Part shown: positions 8,351-16,559 of the stretch, piece by piece
How the letters are laid out: each line of letters opens with the position of its first letter
Position numbering within the stretch: position 1 is the stretch's first letter
Origin: Caccovicinus sp964425595
GTDB lineage: Bacteria; Bacillota; Clostridia; Lachnospirales; Lachnospiraceae
NCBI GenBank assembly: GCA_964425595.1
Contig: CAYRMW010000007.1
Span: 1 to 57,262, forward strand
Direction of reading: 5' to 3'
Length of the DNA stretch: 57,262 bases
The notes under the pieces: model-generated
What the model saw: the letters and a program-made list of their open reading frames with translations, nothing else
Told to the model about the DNA's origin: nothing
Databases searched by the model: none
Translations under genes and position numbers: made by a program

Positions 8351-9333
8351 AGTTCTTCCTCCTTAAACGCACCTGATTTTTCTTTCTTTCGGATCTTCCG
8401 CCAGCATACCGCCATCCTCGCGGCATCGTCCGCGCTGCAGCCATCCCGGCTGTAACGCGCCTTTTCATAGAGTTGGTGAAGCTCAGCCTCGGCAATCCCG
8501 GCCGTCTCCTCGATCTGCTCCGGCGTCATGCAGGCAAACCGGCGTTCCTTCGCGCGGCCGCCCGGCCCGAGGCTTTCCCGGATACTCTTCTGGTACAGCC
8601 GGCGCACCCGTTCCGCGTGGCCGCCGCCTGCCGGCATCAGTCCGGCCAGAAAGGACCGCCGCCTGCCGCGCCTTCCCCTTCTCTCCGCCGTTTCCTCCGG
8701 CTTTATAAACACCTTTTCATCGCCGTCAAAGCTGAGGCTTCCCAGGTATTCCACCAGTTTTCGGACCGCCGTATAGAGAAGAAAGAGCCCGAAGCCAACC
8801 GCGATCACCGCCGCGAGAATGTAGGATATCCAATCCCAGAACGGATTGCCCTCCCCTTCGCCCGCGAAGGCGGTCATACTCGCAAAAAGCTCGCCGGTCC
8901 CGCCCTGCGTCATCGTATATTCCTCCGTACTCTCCGGCAAAAGCGACGCCAGGAAGCGGAAGACGGCGCGGACGCCGGAAAGAAGCAGCTCTCCGGCTGC
9001 CTGCCAGGGAAAGAATCCGGCCAGAAATACCAGGATCAGGAACACCGCCAGAAAACAGCACAGCAAAAATCCGTTGACCCGCTTCATCTGTCCTGCCGGC
9101 AGGCGGTCCAGATCCTGATGATTCTCCAGGTAATCCCAGAACCGGTGAAGATTCTCGTGGAGCAGGAACACCACCGCCAAAATCAGCAGAAAGATCCCGC
9201 CGCCTTTTGCGAGCGCCGGCCTTTCCGTCAAGATCCCCGCCAGACAGGCGAATCCCCCGCCTGCCGCCAGACAAATATGAAAGCTGTCCAGCTTTCTGGC
9301 GATCCACCAGTTGATGATCCGTGATCTGGTCAT
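8347..9333 (-). CDS. DUF4129 membrane protein lacking a transglutaminase domain
   Basis: Membrane protein of 328 residues with two N-terminal helices (about residues 20-60), a third (about 85-107), a short external loop, a fourth (about 165-188) and an Arg-rich cytoplasmic C-terminal domain ending in MTPEQIEE...LYEKARYS, the DUF4129 signature. In most MoxR-DUF58 operons the third gene is a much longer protein with a transglutaminase-like domain between membrane segments. Here that domain is missing: only about 60 residues separate helices 3 and 4. The ATG at 9333 overlaps the DUF58 stop (ATGA) and has GGAGGG 7 bases ahead, so it is preferred over the ATG at 9348. Confidence 0.8.
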   Translation of the reverse strand: MTRSRIINWWIARKLDSFHICLAAGGGFACLAGILTERPALAKGGGIFLLILAVVFLLHENLHRFWDYLENHQDLDRLPAGQMKRVNGFLLCCFLAVFLILVFLAGFFPWQAAGELLLSGVRAVFRFLASLLPESTEEYTMTQGGTGELFASMTAFAGEGEGNPFWDWISYILAAVIAVGFGLFLLYTAVRKLVEYLGSLSFDGDEKVFIKPEETAERRGRRGRRRSFLAGLMPAGGGHAERVRRLYQKSIRESLGPGGRAKERRFACMTPEQIEETAGIAEAELHQLYEKARYSRDGCSADDAARMAVCWRKIRKKEKSGAFKEEEL

Positions 9334-10520
9334 CCTTCTACCCTCCATCGCCTGATCTGCCCCCGGTAACCGCCGGTATCCGCGCCGGCCGCCGTCCGGA
9401 AGGCATTCCCGTTCGCCATCTCCCGGTCATCCTGCCGTCCCGCCTCCTGTCTGGCCGTGTAGGGCCAGATCCACAGGACCGAGGCCCCTTTTTGCCGGAG
9501 CGCTTCCAGATGCTCCAGATCTTCCCTGTGGCTGCTGCAGGAAACATAGAGGACCATGGTGTGGGAAAATGGCTCCGTCTCCAGTCCCTCCCACAGCGCG
9601 GTATCTCTGGTGTTGCGTTTCCCTTCCGCCGCCTTAAGATCGATCCGGCTCAGGGCCTGGAGAATGGTCCTTCCATGCTCCGGGCCTGCCCCGGCCTCCA
9701 CCATCACCGGCTCCCCATCGACCACATCCGGGCCATTGGTGCAGATCTGCGCCGGGATCCCCTGGTCCAGCCACAGCAGCGCGGCCGATGCGCCGATCCG
9801 GATCACGCTCTCCAGGAGGATCTCCTCCGTCCAGATCGTATCCTCCTTAAGGTTCAGCAGGATCCTCGCCCTGGCCATGGCGGTGTTTTCCCGTACATTG
9901 ACCTTTAATCCGCCCGACCGGACAGAGGCTTTCCAGTTGACCTGCCGCATCGCATCCCCCGCCTGATAATCACGGATGCCGCGGAAGGAAAACGGATCCT
10001 CAAAAAGGCTTCTCCGGCTCCAGTAATCCCCCAGCATCTCCTGGCAGGCCGCCTGGATCTCGTCCATGGGCACCGCGGCCGGAAAGACGTACAGGCTGGC
10101 ATCCTGTTCCTCTTTCCTGACGTATGGCCCGTTAAAGAACAGATCCCGGCCCACTAACTCGACCTGCCGGCAGCGGTAGTATCCCCGTTTGGTCCCGGTA
10201 AAAACAAGGGTCCTGGTGATCCGCTGCCAGGGAAGGATGGCAAAAATATCCCTGCGATAGGTCTGGTCGGATACCGCCGTCCGTTCGGCAACCTGAAAAA
10301 CAAAGGAGCGGTCCACCTGCACATTGACATGGAGCACAGGAAGCGGGAGGATCTTCCGGTTTTCGATCACCTCGCACAGTTCGCCCTCTTCGCCTTCCCG
10401 GATCTCCGGACGGGAGAAAAAAAGCCTGGCATGCAGTCCCCTGTCCCAGAATTTCCGATAAGCCCGGCCCTGGAGGACCCAGACCGCGGCAAGCGCCGCG
10501 CCAATCCAGAACACCATCAT
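9330..10520 (-). CDS. DUF58 domain protein
   Basis: Membrane-anchored protein of 396 residues with two short hydrophobic starts at the N-terminus (VFWIGAALAAVWVL) and a C-terminal DUF58 domain of von Willebrand A-like fold. The DUF58 signature is FRGIRDYQAGDAMRQVNWKA, then SGGLKVN. Such proteins act with MoxR ATPases in envelope or maturation functions of uncertain detail. The frame is open far upstream inside moxR. ATG 10520 is chosen because AGAAGG lies 8 bases before it; a further ATG at 10517 is equally possible. It begins 5 bases after the moxR stop and overlaps the next gene by 4 bases. Confidence 0.85.
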   Translation of the reverse strand: MMVFWIGAALAAVWVLQGRAYRKFWDRGLHARLFFSRPEIREGEEGELCEVIENRKILPLPVLHVNVQVDRSFVFQVAERTAVSDQTYRRDIFAILPWQRITRTLVFTGTKRGYYRCRQVELVGRDLFFNGPYVRKEEQDASLYVFPAAVPMDEIQAACQEMLGDYWSRRSLFEDPFSFRGIRDYQAGDAMRQVNWKASVRSGGLKVNVRENTAMARARILLNLKEDTIWTEEILLESVIRIGASAALLWLDQGIPAQICTNGPDVVDGEPVMVEAGAGPEHGRTILQALSRIDLKAAEGKRNTRDTALWEGLETEPFSHTMVLYVSCSSHREDLEHLEALRQKGASVLWIWPYTARQEAGRQDDREMANGNAFRTAAGADTGGYRGQIRRWRVEG

Positions 10521-10525
10521 CCCGC

Positions 10526-11506
10526 TCACCTTCTCCATTCTTCTGTGGGAACGGCTACCTGCTCCATCACCCGGCGGATCACCTCCTGCGGACTCCGGCC
10601 GCCGCCGTAGGTATGCGTCATCACCAGCCGGTGGGCAAGGACCGGCACGGCCAGCTCCTGCACATCCTCCGGCGTCACATAGTCTCTGCCCTGCACCAGC
10701 GCGTATGCCCTGGCCATCCGCAGCAGGGCCAGGCTCCCCCTGGGGCTGACCCCCGCGCTGATCTCCAGCTTTCCGGTCTCCCGCGTAGCCCGGACTAACT
10801 CGACCATATAGTCCATCAGCTGCGGATGCGCATAGACCTGCCTGGACGCCGCCTGAAGAGCCATCAGTTCCCCGCGGCTGCACACCGGCGTCAGCGCCGC
10901 CAGGGGATCCGGCCCGTCCCCGGCAAACCGCTCCAGGATCGTGCGCTCCTCCTCTTTTTCCGGCAGGCCGCTCTCCATCCTGATCAGGAACCGGTCAAGC
11001 TGCGCCTCCGGAAGCGGAAATGTCCCCGCGCTCTCCACCGGATTTTCCGTGGCGATCACGAAAAACGGCGCCGACAGCCCCATGGTTTCCCCATCGGCGG
11101 TCACCTGCCGCTCCTCCATGGCCTCCAGAAGGCTCGACTGCGTCCTGGGCGTAGCCCGGTTGATCTCGTCCGCCAGAAGGATATTGGCAAATACCGGTCC
11201 CTTCCGAAAGACAAAGCTTCCTGTCTTCTGGTCATAATAGTGGATGCCGGTCACATCCGACGGCATCAGATCCGGCGTGAACTGGATGCGTCCGAATTCC
11301 AGATCCATGGTCTTAGCCAGCGTCTTTGCCAGAAGGGTCTTGCCCGTTCCCGGCAGATCCTCAAGAAGCACATGCCCTCCGGCCAGGATCGCCGATAAAA
11401 GCAATTTCACCGCCTTCTCTTTTCCCACGATCACCGAAGACACCGCCTCGCGGATCTCCATGATCTTTTCCTGCTCTCCCCCCGCTTTCGTTTCCGATCT
11501 TTCCAT
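10526..11506 (-). CDS. MoxR family AAA+ ATPase
   Basis: AAA+ chaperone-type ATPase (326 residues). Walker A is DLPGTGKT (about residues 53-60), Walker B is LLADEINRA, the sensor region is FVIATENPVE, the arginine finger region is QLDRFLIR, and the winged C-terminal helix bundle contains SPRGSLALLRMARA. First gene of a close-packed operon MoxR-DUF58-DUF4129-hydratase, all minus strand. MoxR proteins are thought to remodel or insert cofactors in partner proteins; the coupled iron-sulfur hydratase is a conceivable client here, which is inference. Ribosome binding site GAGAGGAA precedes the ATG. Confidence 0.9.
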   Translation of the reverse strand: MERSETKAGGEQEKIMEIREAVSSVIVGKEKAVKLLLSAILAGGHVLLEDLPGTGKTLLAKTLAKTMDLEFGRIQFTPDLMPSDVTGIHYYDQKTGSFVFRKGPVFANILLADEINRATPRTQSSLLEAMEERQVTADGETMGLSAPFFVIATENPVESAGTFPLPEAQLDRFLIRMESGLPEKEEERTILERFAGDGPDPLAALTPVCSRGELMALQAASRQVYAHPQLMDYMVELVRATRETGKLEISAGVSPRGSLALLRMARAYALVQGRDYVTPEDVQELAVPVLAHRLVMTHTYGGGRSPQEVIRRVMEQVAVPTEEWRR

Positions 11507-11576
11507 CTTCGTATTCCTCTCATGATGTTCTCTTTGCTGTCCGCCGCGCTCCGATCCGGACGGCGGTCACGCCCGG

Positions 11577-12536
11577 TCAGTCCAGGCAGACCCCATACCG
11601 GGCAAGCACCGCAAGCGGGAACGCACACCGGACGGTCTTTAACGGATTAACGATCTGGCAGACGGCCAGGTCGCCCAGCAGAGACATGGCCATGCCGGAA
11701 TTTACCAGATCCATCCCGGCAGCTGCGGCAACCATCTCCCGCATCCGGTTCGCTGCCAGAAGGGACGCCTCATCCAGGGTCTGCGCCGACTGGATCGTCA
11801 TGATCTGTCCGCCCTCGATAAGCAGCGGAAGCGCCGTCCGCATGGCCTGAAAGAGCCGGAAGCCGTCCGGATCCCCGCGTTTTTCTGCTTCTTTGATCAC
11901 CGTTACCCGCACTGTCACTTCCCCCGCGGTCTCCAGGCCGCAGATCCCCGTCTCGCCGTCACCCATCAGCGCGTGGATGTCGCCCACGGAGAGCAGCCCG
12001 CCCGGTGTAAAGACCGGCAGATACAGGATGCTCCCTTCGCGGATCCTTTTGCAGTCCATATTTCCGCCGTGCGGTCCCGGCGTGACCGATAAGATGCCTT
12101 CACCGGCCGGAGCCGTCCCGATCACACCGATCATGGGATCCACATCCAGCCAGAGATCCGCATCAAACCAGAAGCCCGGATGCCCTGTCTGCGGATGCCG
12201 GGAAAAGAAAAACCGGCGGGCCGTCCGCTCCGTATAGAGATGGCAGAAAGCGCCGCCTGTGGTGGACGTCCTCATGATCCCGTAATCCCTCAGTGCGATC
12301 GCTTCGATCTCCACTTTCAGGATATCCCCCGGCTGCGCGCCTTCCACATACAGCGGGCCGGTAGCCGGATTCTCCAGGGCCCCGGCTTTCGTTCCCATCG
12401 GGTTTTCCTCGGTAATATCACTATCATCGTAGCAGTCTCTGGTCTCAAAAACCACCGTCTCTCCGCTCGCGCAGACCGCCGCCGGCGCCTGCCTGGCGGA
12501 TAACCGGTCTGCCGCCTTATCCTTTGTAATGCGCAT
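11577..12536 (-). CDS. Acetamidase/formamidase family protein
   Basis: Cytoplasmic amidohydrolase of the FmdA_AmdA family (319 residues), predicted to release ammonia from a short amide. Family-like segments are NPATGPLYVEGAQPGDILKV, GPHGGNMDCK, PVFTPGGLLSVGDIHALMGDGE and a conserved C-terminal helix (MDLVNSGMAMSLLGDLAVCQIVNP in two parts). The metal-binding Asp/His positions of the family (GDIHALMGDGE) are kept. Its true amide substrate is unknown. It has its own promoter, back to back with that of the GNAT gene, and ends 70 bases before moxR, so some read-through into that operon is possible. Confidence 0.85.
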   Translation of the reverse strand: MRITKDKAADRLSARQAPAAVCASGETVVFETRDCYDDSDITEENPMGTKAGALENPATGPLYVEGAQPGDILKVEIEAIALRDYGIMRTSTTGGAFCHLYTERTARRFFFSRHPQTGHPGFWFDADLWLDVDPMIGVIGTAPAGEGILSVTPGPHGGNMDCKRIREGSILYLPVFTPGGLLSVGDIHALMGDGETGICGLETAGEVTVRVTVIKEAEKRGDPDGFRLFQAMRTALPLLIEGGQIMTIQSAQTLDEASLLAANRMREMVAAAAGMDLVNSGMAMSLLGDLAVCQIVNPLKTVRCAFPLAVLARYGVCLD

Positions 12537-12595
12537 TCCTCATCACCCCTCCTGTCCATTGTTCCGGCTGTTTACTGCCGCGTAAGTGTTACCGT

Positions 12596-12624
12596 ATTTT
12601 ATCATAATTCCACCAAAAAGACAA
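12596..12624 (-). promoter_or_regulatory. Promoter of the acetamidase gene
   Basis: Minus strand TTGTCT (12619-12624), 17-base spacer, TAAAAT (12596-12601). Confidence 0.6.
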
Positions 12625-12653
12625 TGACATATGCCTTATCCCTATGCTATAAT
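12624..12653 (+). promoter_or_regulatory. Promoter of the GNAT gene
   Basis: ATGACA (12624-12629), 18-base spacer, TATAAT (12648-12653) with an upstream TGC that makes an extended -10. Its -35 abuts the -35 of the divergent acetamidase promoter. Confidence 0.65.
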
Positions 12654-12724
12654 GGAAAAGGTCGGCAGCCGCACGTTTTTCGTTCATCTCCGGCCGTGAC
12701 ATTTGTTTAAGGAGGGGTTTACCG

Positions 12725-13216
12725 ATGATCTTACGAAGAGCAGAGTTGGGCGATATGGACGGGATCAATGATCTTCTGGAGCAGGTGTGCCTGGTGCACC
12801 ACAAAGGACGTCCTGATCTGTTCAAATACGGAGCCAAAAAATATACGGACGAACAGCTGGCGGACATCATCCGCGATGACAGCCGCCCGATCTTCGTCGC
12901 TGCCGATGAAGAAAACCGCATCCTCGGCTATGCCTTCTGCGTATTCCAGCAGCATATCGACGACAATATCCTTACCGATATCCGCACCCTCTACATCGAT
13001 GACCTGTGCGTGGATGAGACGTGCCGCGGCCAGCATATCGGCAGCAGCCTTTACCGGCACGTGCTGGATTTCGCCCGGGGGTCCGGCTGTTATAATGTGA
13101 CCCTGAACGTATGGAGCTGCAACACGTCAGCCATGAAATTCTACCAGGCCCTCGGCCTGAAGCCGCAGAAGGTCGGTATGGAAGTGATCCTGCAGGATGG
13201 GAACACGCCGTCTTAA
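12725..13216 (+). CDS. GNAT family N-acetyltransferase
   Basis: Acetyl-CoA-dependent acetyltransferase (163 residues). The GNAT fold shows in IYDDLCVDETCRGQHIGSSL, whose QHIGSSL is the acetyl-CoA pyrophosphate loop (R/Q-x-x-G-x-G/A), and in LNVWSCNTSAMKFYQALGLK, the C-terminal strand and helix. Acceptor substrate cannot be told. AAGGAGGGG lies 8 bases before the ATG. Single gene between its own promoter and a bidirectional terminator shared with the glycerate kinase gene. Confidence 0.9.
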   Translation: MILRRAELGDMDGINDLLEQVCLVHHKGRPDLFKYGAKKYTDEQLADIIRDDSRPIFVAADEENRILGYAFCVFQQHIDDNILTDIRTLYIDDLCVDETCRGQHIGSSLYRHVLDFARGSGCYNVTLNVWSCNTSAMKFYQALGLKPQKVGMEVILQDGNTPS

Positions 13217-13237
13217 ACACGCCGCACCGTATGCGTT

Positions 13238-13281
13238 AAAAAAGAGCACCTGCGGGTATCGCCCCGACGGTGCTCTTTTTC
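13238..13281. terminator. Bidirectional terminator
   Basis: Arms AAAGAGCACC and GGTGCTCTTT, with A-run before and T-run after, between the convergent GNAT and glycerate kinase genes. Confidence 0.85.
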
Positions 13282-13293
13282 TCCGGATGATGA

Positions 13294-14442
13294 TCATCCG
13301 TCTTTTTTCATCTGCATCCCTACCTTCAGGAAGCGGAACATCCGGTCCGCCGCGCCTTTGTACAGCTCTTCCGCCCGGTCCAGGGCTTCCTGGATATCCA
13401 TGGCGCCGTTAATGGTGGGAATGATGCTCTCCACGCCGAATTCATAGATCTTTTCTGCGCCGTTTCCCATTCCGCCTACGATCGCCACCGCCGGAATCCC
13501 CTTCTTCCTGCAGCGCATGCCGATGCCGCTGGGCACCTTGCCGAACGCGGACTGCCAGTCGATCCGGCCCTCGCCGGTGATCACCAGATCCACGCCGTCG
13601 AGCATCGCGTCAAAGCCGATCAGATCCAGCACCGTCTCAATACCGGACTTTAAGCTGGCATTTAAAAACCCGCACAATGCCGCGCCGAGCCCTCCGGCGG
13701 CGCCTGCTCCGGCGATATGGTCAATGTCCTTTCCCAGCGCCTCACCGGCCACCCTGGCATAGGACTTCATGCCTTCTTCCAGCCGGTCCAGGATCTCCGG
13801 GGTTCCTCCCTTCTGGTTCCCGAAGGTATAGGTCGCGCCATCCCGTCCGGTGAGCGGATTGTTCACGTCACACATCACCGTAAATTCCGCCTGGGCGGCT
13901 GCCGGGTGAAGGCCGCTTAAGTCAACGGAGGCGACTTTCTCCAGGTCTTCTCCTCTTCCCTCCAGCACATGTCCGTCCTGATCCAGGAAGCGGACGCCGA
14001 GGGCGCTCATCGCGCCCATCCCGCCGTCATTGGTCGCGCTTCCGCCGATCGCCACGGAAATCCTGCGAAAGCCCCGATCCAGCGCGTCGCGGATCAGTTC
14101 GCCGGTTCCGTAGCTGGTGGTATGCAGCGGGTTGCGCAGGTTCACCGGCACCATCGGAAGGCCGGAGGCGGCCGCCATCTCAATGATCGCTGTATTCTCA
14201 TCGATCTTTCCGTAAACCGCTGTCGTCTCTTCCATCAGGGGACCATGGACCGGCACGCGGATCAGCTCGCCCTTTGTCATGGCGATCACCGCGTCCACCG
14301 TGCCTTCGCCGCCGTCCGCAATCAGCGTCCCGACGGTCTCGCAATCCGGAAACGCCTCCTTTGCCGACTGTGTCAGCAGGCTGATGATCTGCTCTGAAGA
14401 TAAGGTTCCCTTAAAGGAATCGGATGCAAACAAAAATTTCAT
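13294..14442 (-). CDS. Glycerate 2-kinase (GarK/GlxK type)
   Basis: Phosphorylates D-glycerate to 2-phosphoglycerate, which enters glycolysis just before enolase. Family hallmarks are the N-terminal ASDSFKGTLSS, ADGGEGTVDA, ASGLPMVP, the GGSATNDGGMG loop (about residues 132-142), DVNNPLTG and the ITGEGRIDWQSAFGK segment. At 382 residues it has the usual length. Ribosome binding site GGAGGAT precedes the ATG by 8 bases. It is the last gene of a three-gene run after a tartronate-semialdehyde reductase and an aldolase, which is the classical order of reactions in glucarate/galactarate breakdown. Confidence 0.93.
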   Translation of the reverse strand: MKFLFASDSFKGTLSSEQIISLLTQSAKEAFPDCETVGTLIADGGEGTVDAVIAMTKGELIRVPVHGPLMEETTAVYGKIDENTAIIEMAAASGLPMVPVNLRNPLHTTSYGTGELIRDALDRGFRRISVAIGGSATNDGGMGAMSALGVRFLDQDGHVLEGRGEDLEKVASVDLSGLHPAAAQAEFTVMCDVNNPLTGRDGATYTFGNQKGGTPEILDRLEEGMKSYARVAGEALGKDIDHIAGAGAAGGLGAALCGFLNASLKSGIETVLDLIGFDAMLDGVDLVITGEGRIDWQSAFGKVPSGIGMRCRKKGIPAVAIVGGMGNGAEKIYEFGVESIIPTINGAMDIQEALDRAEELYKGAADRMFRFLKVGMQMKKDG

Positions 14443-14466
14443 GCGCTAATCCTCCATATACAACAC

Positions 14467-14497
14467 AAACCGGCGCCCTGGCACCAGGCAACCGGTT
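14467..14497. other. Intergenic hairpin between aldolase and glycerate kinase genes
   Basis: Arms AAACCGG and CCGGTTT enclose a second pair CCTGG/CCAGG. There is no U-run on either strand, so it is more likely an RNA processing or stabilising hairpin within the transcript than a terminator. Confidence 0.45.
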
Positions 14498-14525
14498 TGC
14501 GTATAAGTCATCATTGTCGAAACGA

Positions 14526-15425
14526 TCAGATCAGACCTGCCGCCTTCATCTCCGCCTTGATCTTGTCTAAGACAGGGCCTTCCGGCGTCGGCAGATTCGG
14601 CGTATAGGGAACGCCGACATCGCGCCCTCTTAAATTCGCCATATCCTTTGCCGCTACCGGGAAGCTGGCCGCGTCCATGGACAGCCGCACCGGATTCAGC
14701 TTAAACTGCGCCTCCAAAGATCCCTCCAGATCACCGGCCACGTACTTGTTATAAACGTCCGTGATCAGTTCCGGCATAAAATTGGCTGCCGTGCAGACGC
14801 CGCCCACCGCGCCGTGGCACAGAGAGGCATACAGCAGAGTATCCTTTCCGCCGAATACTTTAAAGTCCACATCGCGGTTCCTGCGGATAAACTCGGAAGT
14901 CTGCGTAATGTCGCCGCTGGTATCCTTCATGCCGACGATATTCGGGACTTCATGCGCCAACTTCTCCACCAGATCGGCCGATAAGGTATAGCCTACGCGG
15001 CCCGGGTTATTGTAAAGGAGCACCGGGGTCTCCGGAACCGCTTCCGCGATGGTCTTGAAGTGAAGGAAAAGCTCGTCCTTGGTCGGCTTTAAGAACATGG
15101 GCTGCAGGACCGATACGCCCGCGGCGCCGTTGGCTACCGCCATCTTTGCCAGACGGCAGCACTTTTTCGTGCTGATGGCGCCGATGCCGAAGTATACCGG
15201 CACCCGGCCCGCCGCCTGATCGACCATGATCTTCAGGCCACGCTCCATCTCATCTTCTTCGATGACGTAAAACTCGCCATTGCTTCCAAATGCCAGGACA
15301 CCGGACACGCCGCCGTCGATGACATAATCTACCTGCGCGCGTAATCTCTTCTCATCGATCTTTTCCTCCGCGTCGATCGAAGTCAGGATCGGGACAACGA
15401 CACCTTTGATAAAATCCGTTTTCAT
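14526..15425 (-). CDS. DapA-family class I aldolase, probably a keto-deoxy-sugar-acid aldolase
   Basis: Schiff-base aldolase/lyase of the N-acetylneuraminate lyase superfamily (299 residues). The active Lys is in IVGMKDTSGD (about residue 163) and the Tyr in LLYNNPGRVGY. The substrate loop that reads GTTGE in true dihydrodipicolinate synthases reads GSNGEF here, so both Thr residues of DapA are replaced, which argues against lysine synthesis; GSNGE is what I recall for 4-hydroxy-2-oxoglutarate aldolase. Sitting between a tartronate-semialdehyde reductase and glycerate kinase, it probably cleaves a 2-keto-3-deoxy aldarate to pyruvate and tartronate semialdehyde, replacing the unrelated class II enzyme GarL. 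That assignment is inference from context. Confidence 0.8.
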   Translation of the reverse strand: MKTDFIKGVVVPILTSIDAEEKIDEKRLRAQVDYVIDGGVSGVLAFGSNGEFYVIEEDEMERGLKIMVDQAAGRVPVYFGIGAISTKKCCRLAKMAVANGAAGVSVLQPMFLKPTKDELFLHFKTIAEAVPETPVLLYNNPGRVGYTLSADLVEKLAHEVPNIVGMKDTSGDITQTSEFIRRNRDVDFKVFGGKDTLLYASLCHGAVGGVCTAANFMPELITDVYNKYVAGDLEGSLEAQFKLNPVRLSMDAASFPVAAKDMANLRGRDVGVPYTPNLPTPEGPVLDKIKAEMKAAGLI

Positions 15426-15444
15426 CTGTCAGCCCTCCCGCGGA

Positions 15445-16326
15445 TCATTCTACCGTGATATTGGAAATCTTCTCGTAGTACTTAACCAGGCTGGAATGAT
15501 CTTCTTTCTCGTAACCGTCGGCCTTCAGCGCCTGCATCATCTCCATCAGCTGTCCCGTCAGCGGAACCGGCGCAGCGATCGCGTGCGCGGCATTCAGCGC
15601 GTTGGTCAGATCCTTAATGTGCAGCTCGATACGGAAGCCGGGCTTGAAGTTTCTGGACAGCATCATCGGCGCCTTCGCGTCCATGACCGTGGAACCGGCC
15701 AGACCGCCGCGGATCGCCTGGTATACCAGCTCGGGATCGGTTCCTGCCTTCTTCGCAAAGGAAAGCGCCTCGCCTACCGCAGCGATATTCACCGCCACGA
15801 TGATCTGGTTTGCCAGCTTGGCTACGTTTCCGGAACCCAGTTCGCCGACATATACGACCGATCCGGCCATAACCATCAGCATATCATAACACTGATCAAA
15901 TAATTCCTTCTTGCCGCCTACCATAACGGATAAGGTTCCGTCGATCGCCTTGGGCTCGCCGCCGGATACCGGAGCGTCCAGCATATCGATGCCCTTCTTG
16001 GCTAACTCCGCGCCGATCTTCTTGGACTCCACAGGATCGATCGAGCTCATATCAATGAGGATCGTACCCTCATGGGCTCCCTCGATGATGCCGCCCTCGC
16101 CAAGGGCAACCGCGCGTACATGGGGAGAATTGGGAAGCATGGTGATGATCACATCACACTCTCTGGCGATCTCCGCGCCGTTGGCGCCTTCCTTCGCGCC
16201 GGCTGCGACGACCTCGACAACCGCGTCCTTATTAAAATCACAAACAACCAGTTCATGTCCGGCCTTCAACAGGTTCTTGCTCATTGGCTTTCCCATGATG
16301 CCTAATCCGATAAATCCGATTTTCAT
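15445..16326 (-). CDS. garR: 2-hydroxy-3-oxopropionate (tartronate semialdehyde) reductase
   Basis: NAD(P)H-dependent member of the beta-hydroxyacid dehydrogenase family (293 residues). The Rossmann motif is GFIGLGIMGKPMS at the N-terminus, the substrate loop is DAPVSGGEPKAIDGTLS (about residues 118-134), and the catalytic Lys lies in GSGNVAKLANQ. It reduces tartronate semialdehyde to D-glycerate. First gene of garR-aldolase-glycerate kinase; the aldolase starts 19 bases after it. Ribosome binding site GGAAAGGGG. 3-Hydroxyisobutyrate dehydrogenase is the main alternative, but the following glycerate kinase favours GarR. Confidence 0.85.
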   Translation of the reverse strand: MKIGFIGLGIMGKPMSKNLLKAGHELVVCDFNKDAVVEVVAAGAKEGANGAEIARECDVIITMLPNSPHVRAVALGEGGIIEGAHEGTILIDMSSIDPVESKKIGAELAKKGIDMLDAPVSGGEPKAIDGTLSVMVGGKKELFDQCYDMLMVMAGSVVYVGELGSGNVAKLANQIIVAVNIAAVGEALSFAKKAGTDPELVYQAIRGGLAGSTVMDAKAPMMLSRNFKPGFRIELHIKDLTNALNAAHAIAAPVPLTGQLMEMMQALKADGYEKEDHSSLVKYYEKISNITVE

Positions 16327-16445
16327 GTCTATTACCCCTTTCCTTTACGGGCAGTGTCCGATACTGCCGCGCCATGGAGGCCCCTTTGGGGGGCCGTTTT
16401 CTGGTTTCGGAACGGATGCGTTCTGTCGCCCGTCCCGATGGTTAC

Positions 16446-16490
16446 AGTATAGCGGATTCCGTTTTCAGCATCAATTAGCCATCTGACTAA
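16446..16490 (-). promoter_or_regulatory. Sigma-A promoter of the garR operon with an adjoining dyad
   Basis: Minus strand TTGATG (16469-16474), 17-base spacer, TATACT (16446-16451). Immediately upstream of the -35 is TTAG-N8-CTAA (16475-16490), a place where an activator could bind. No -24/-12 sigma-54 box was found in the whole 233-base gap. The leader of about 115 bases contains two hairpins, GGCAGT/ACTGCC and GGCCCC/GGGGCC. Confidence 0.6.
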
Positions 16491-16559
16491 AAAGCTGGTT
16501 TCATTTTGGGCAGACTGCGAAAAATTGCGTTTTCCGCTCATTTTCGTTTCATTTTTAAT

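Noticed and set aside
14526..15425. Annotation as dapA of lysine synthesis
   Set aside because: GSNGE replaces the GTTGE loop and the neighbours are sugar-acid genes, so the lysine role is unlikely.
16327..16559. Sigma-54 promoter for the garR operon
   Set aside because: Looked for TGGC-N8-TGC-type boxes because of the PrpR_N regulator; the best match (TGGCGCGGCAGTATCG) lacks the GC of the -12 element, and a sigma-A promoter is present.
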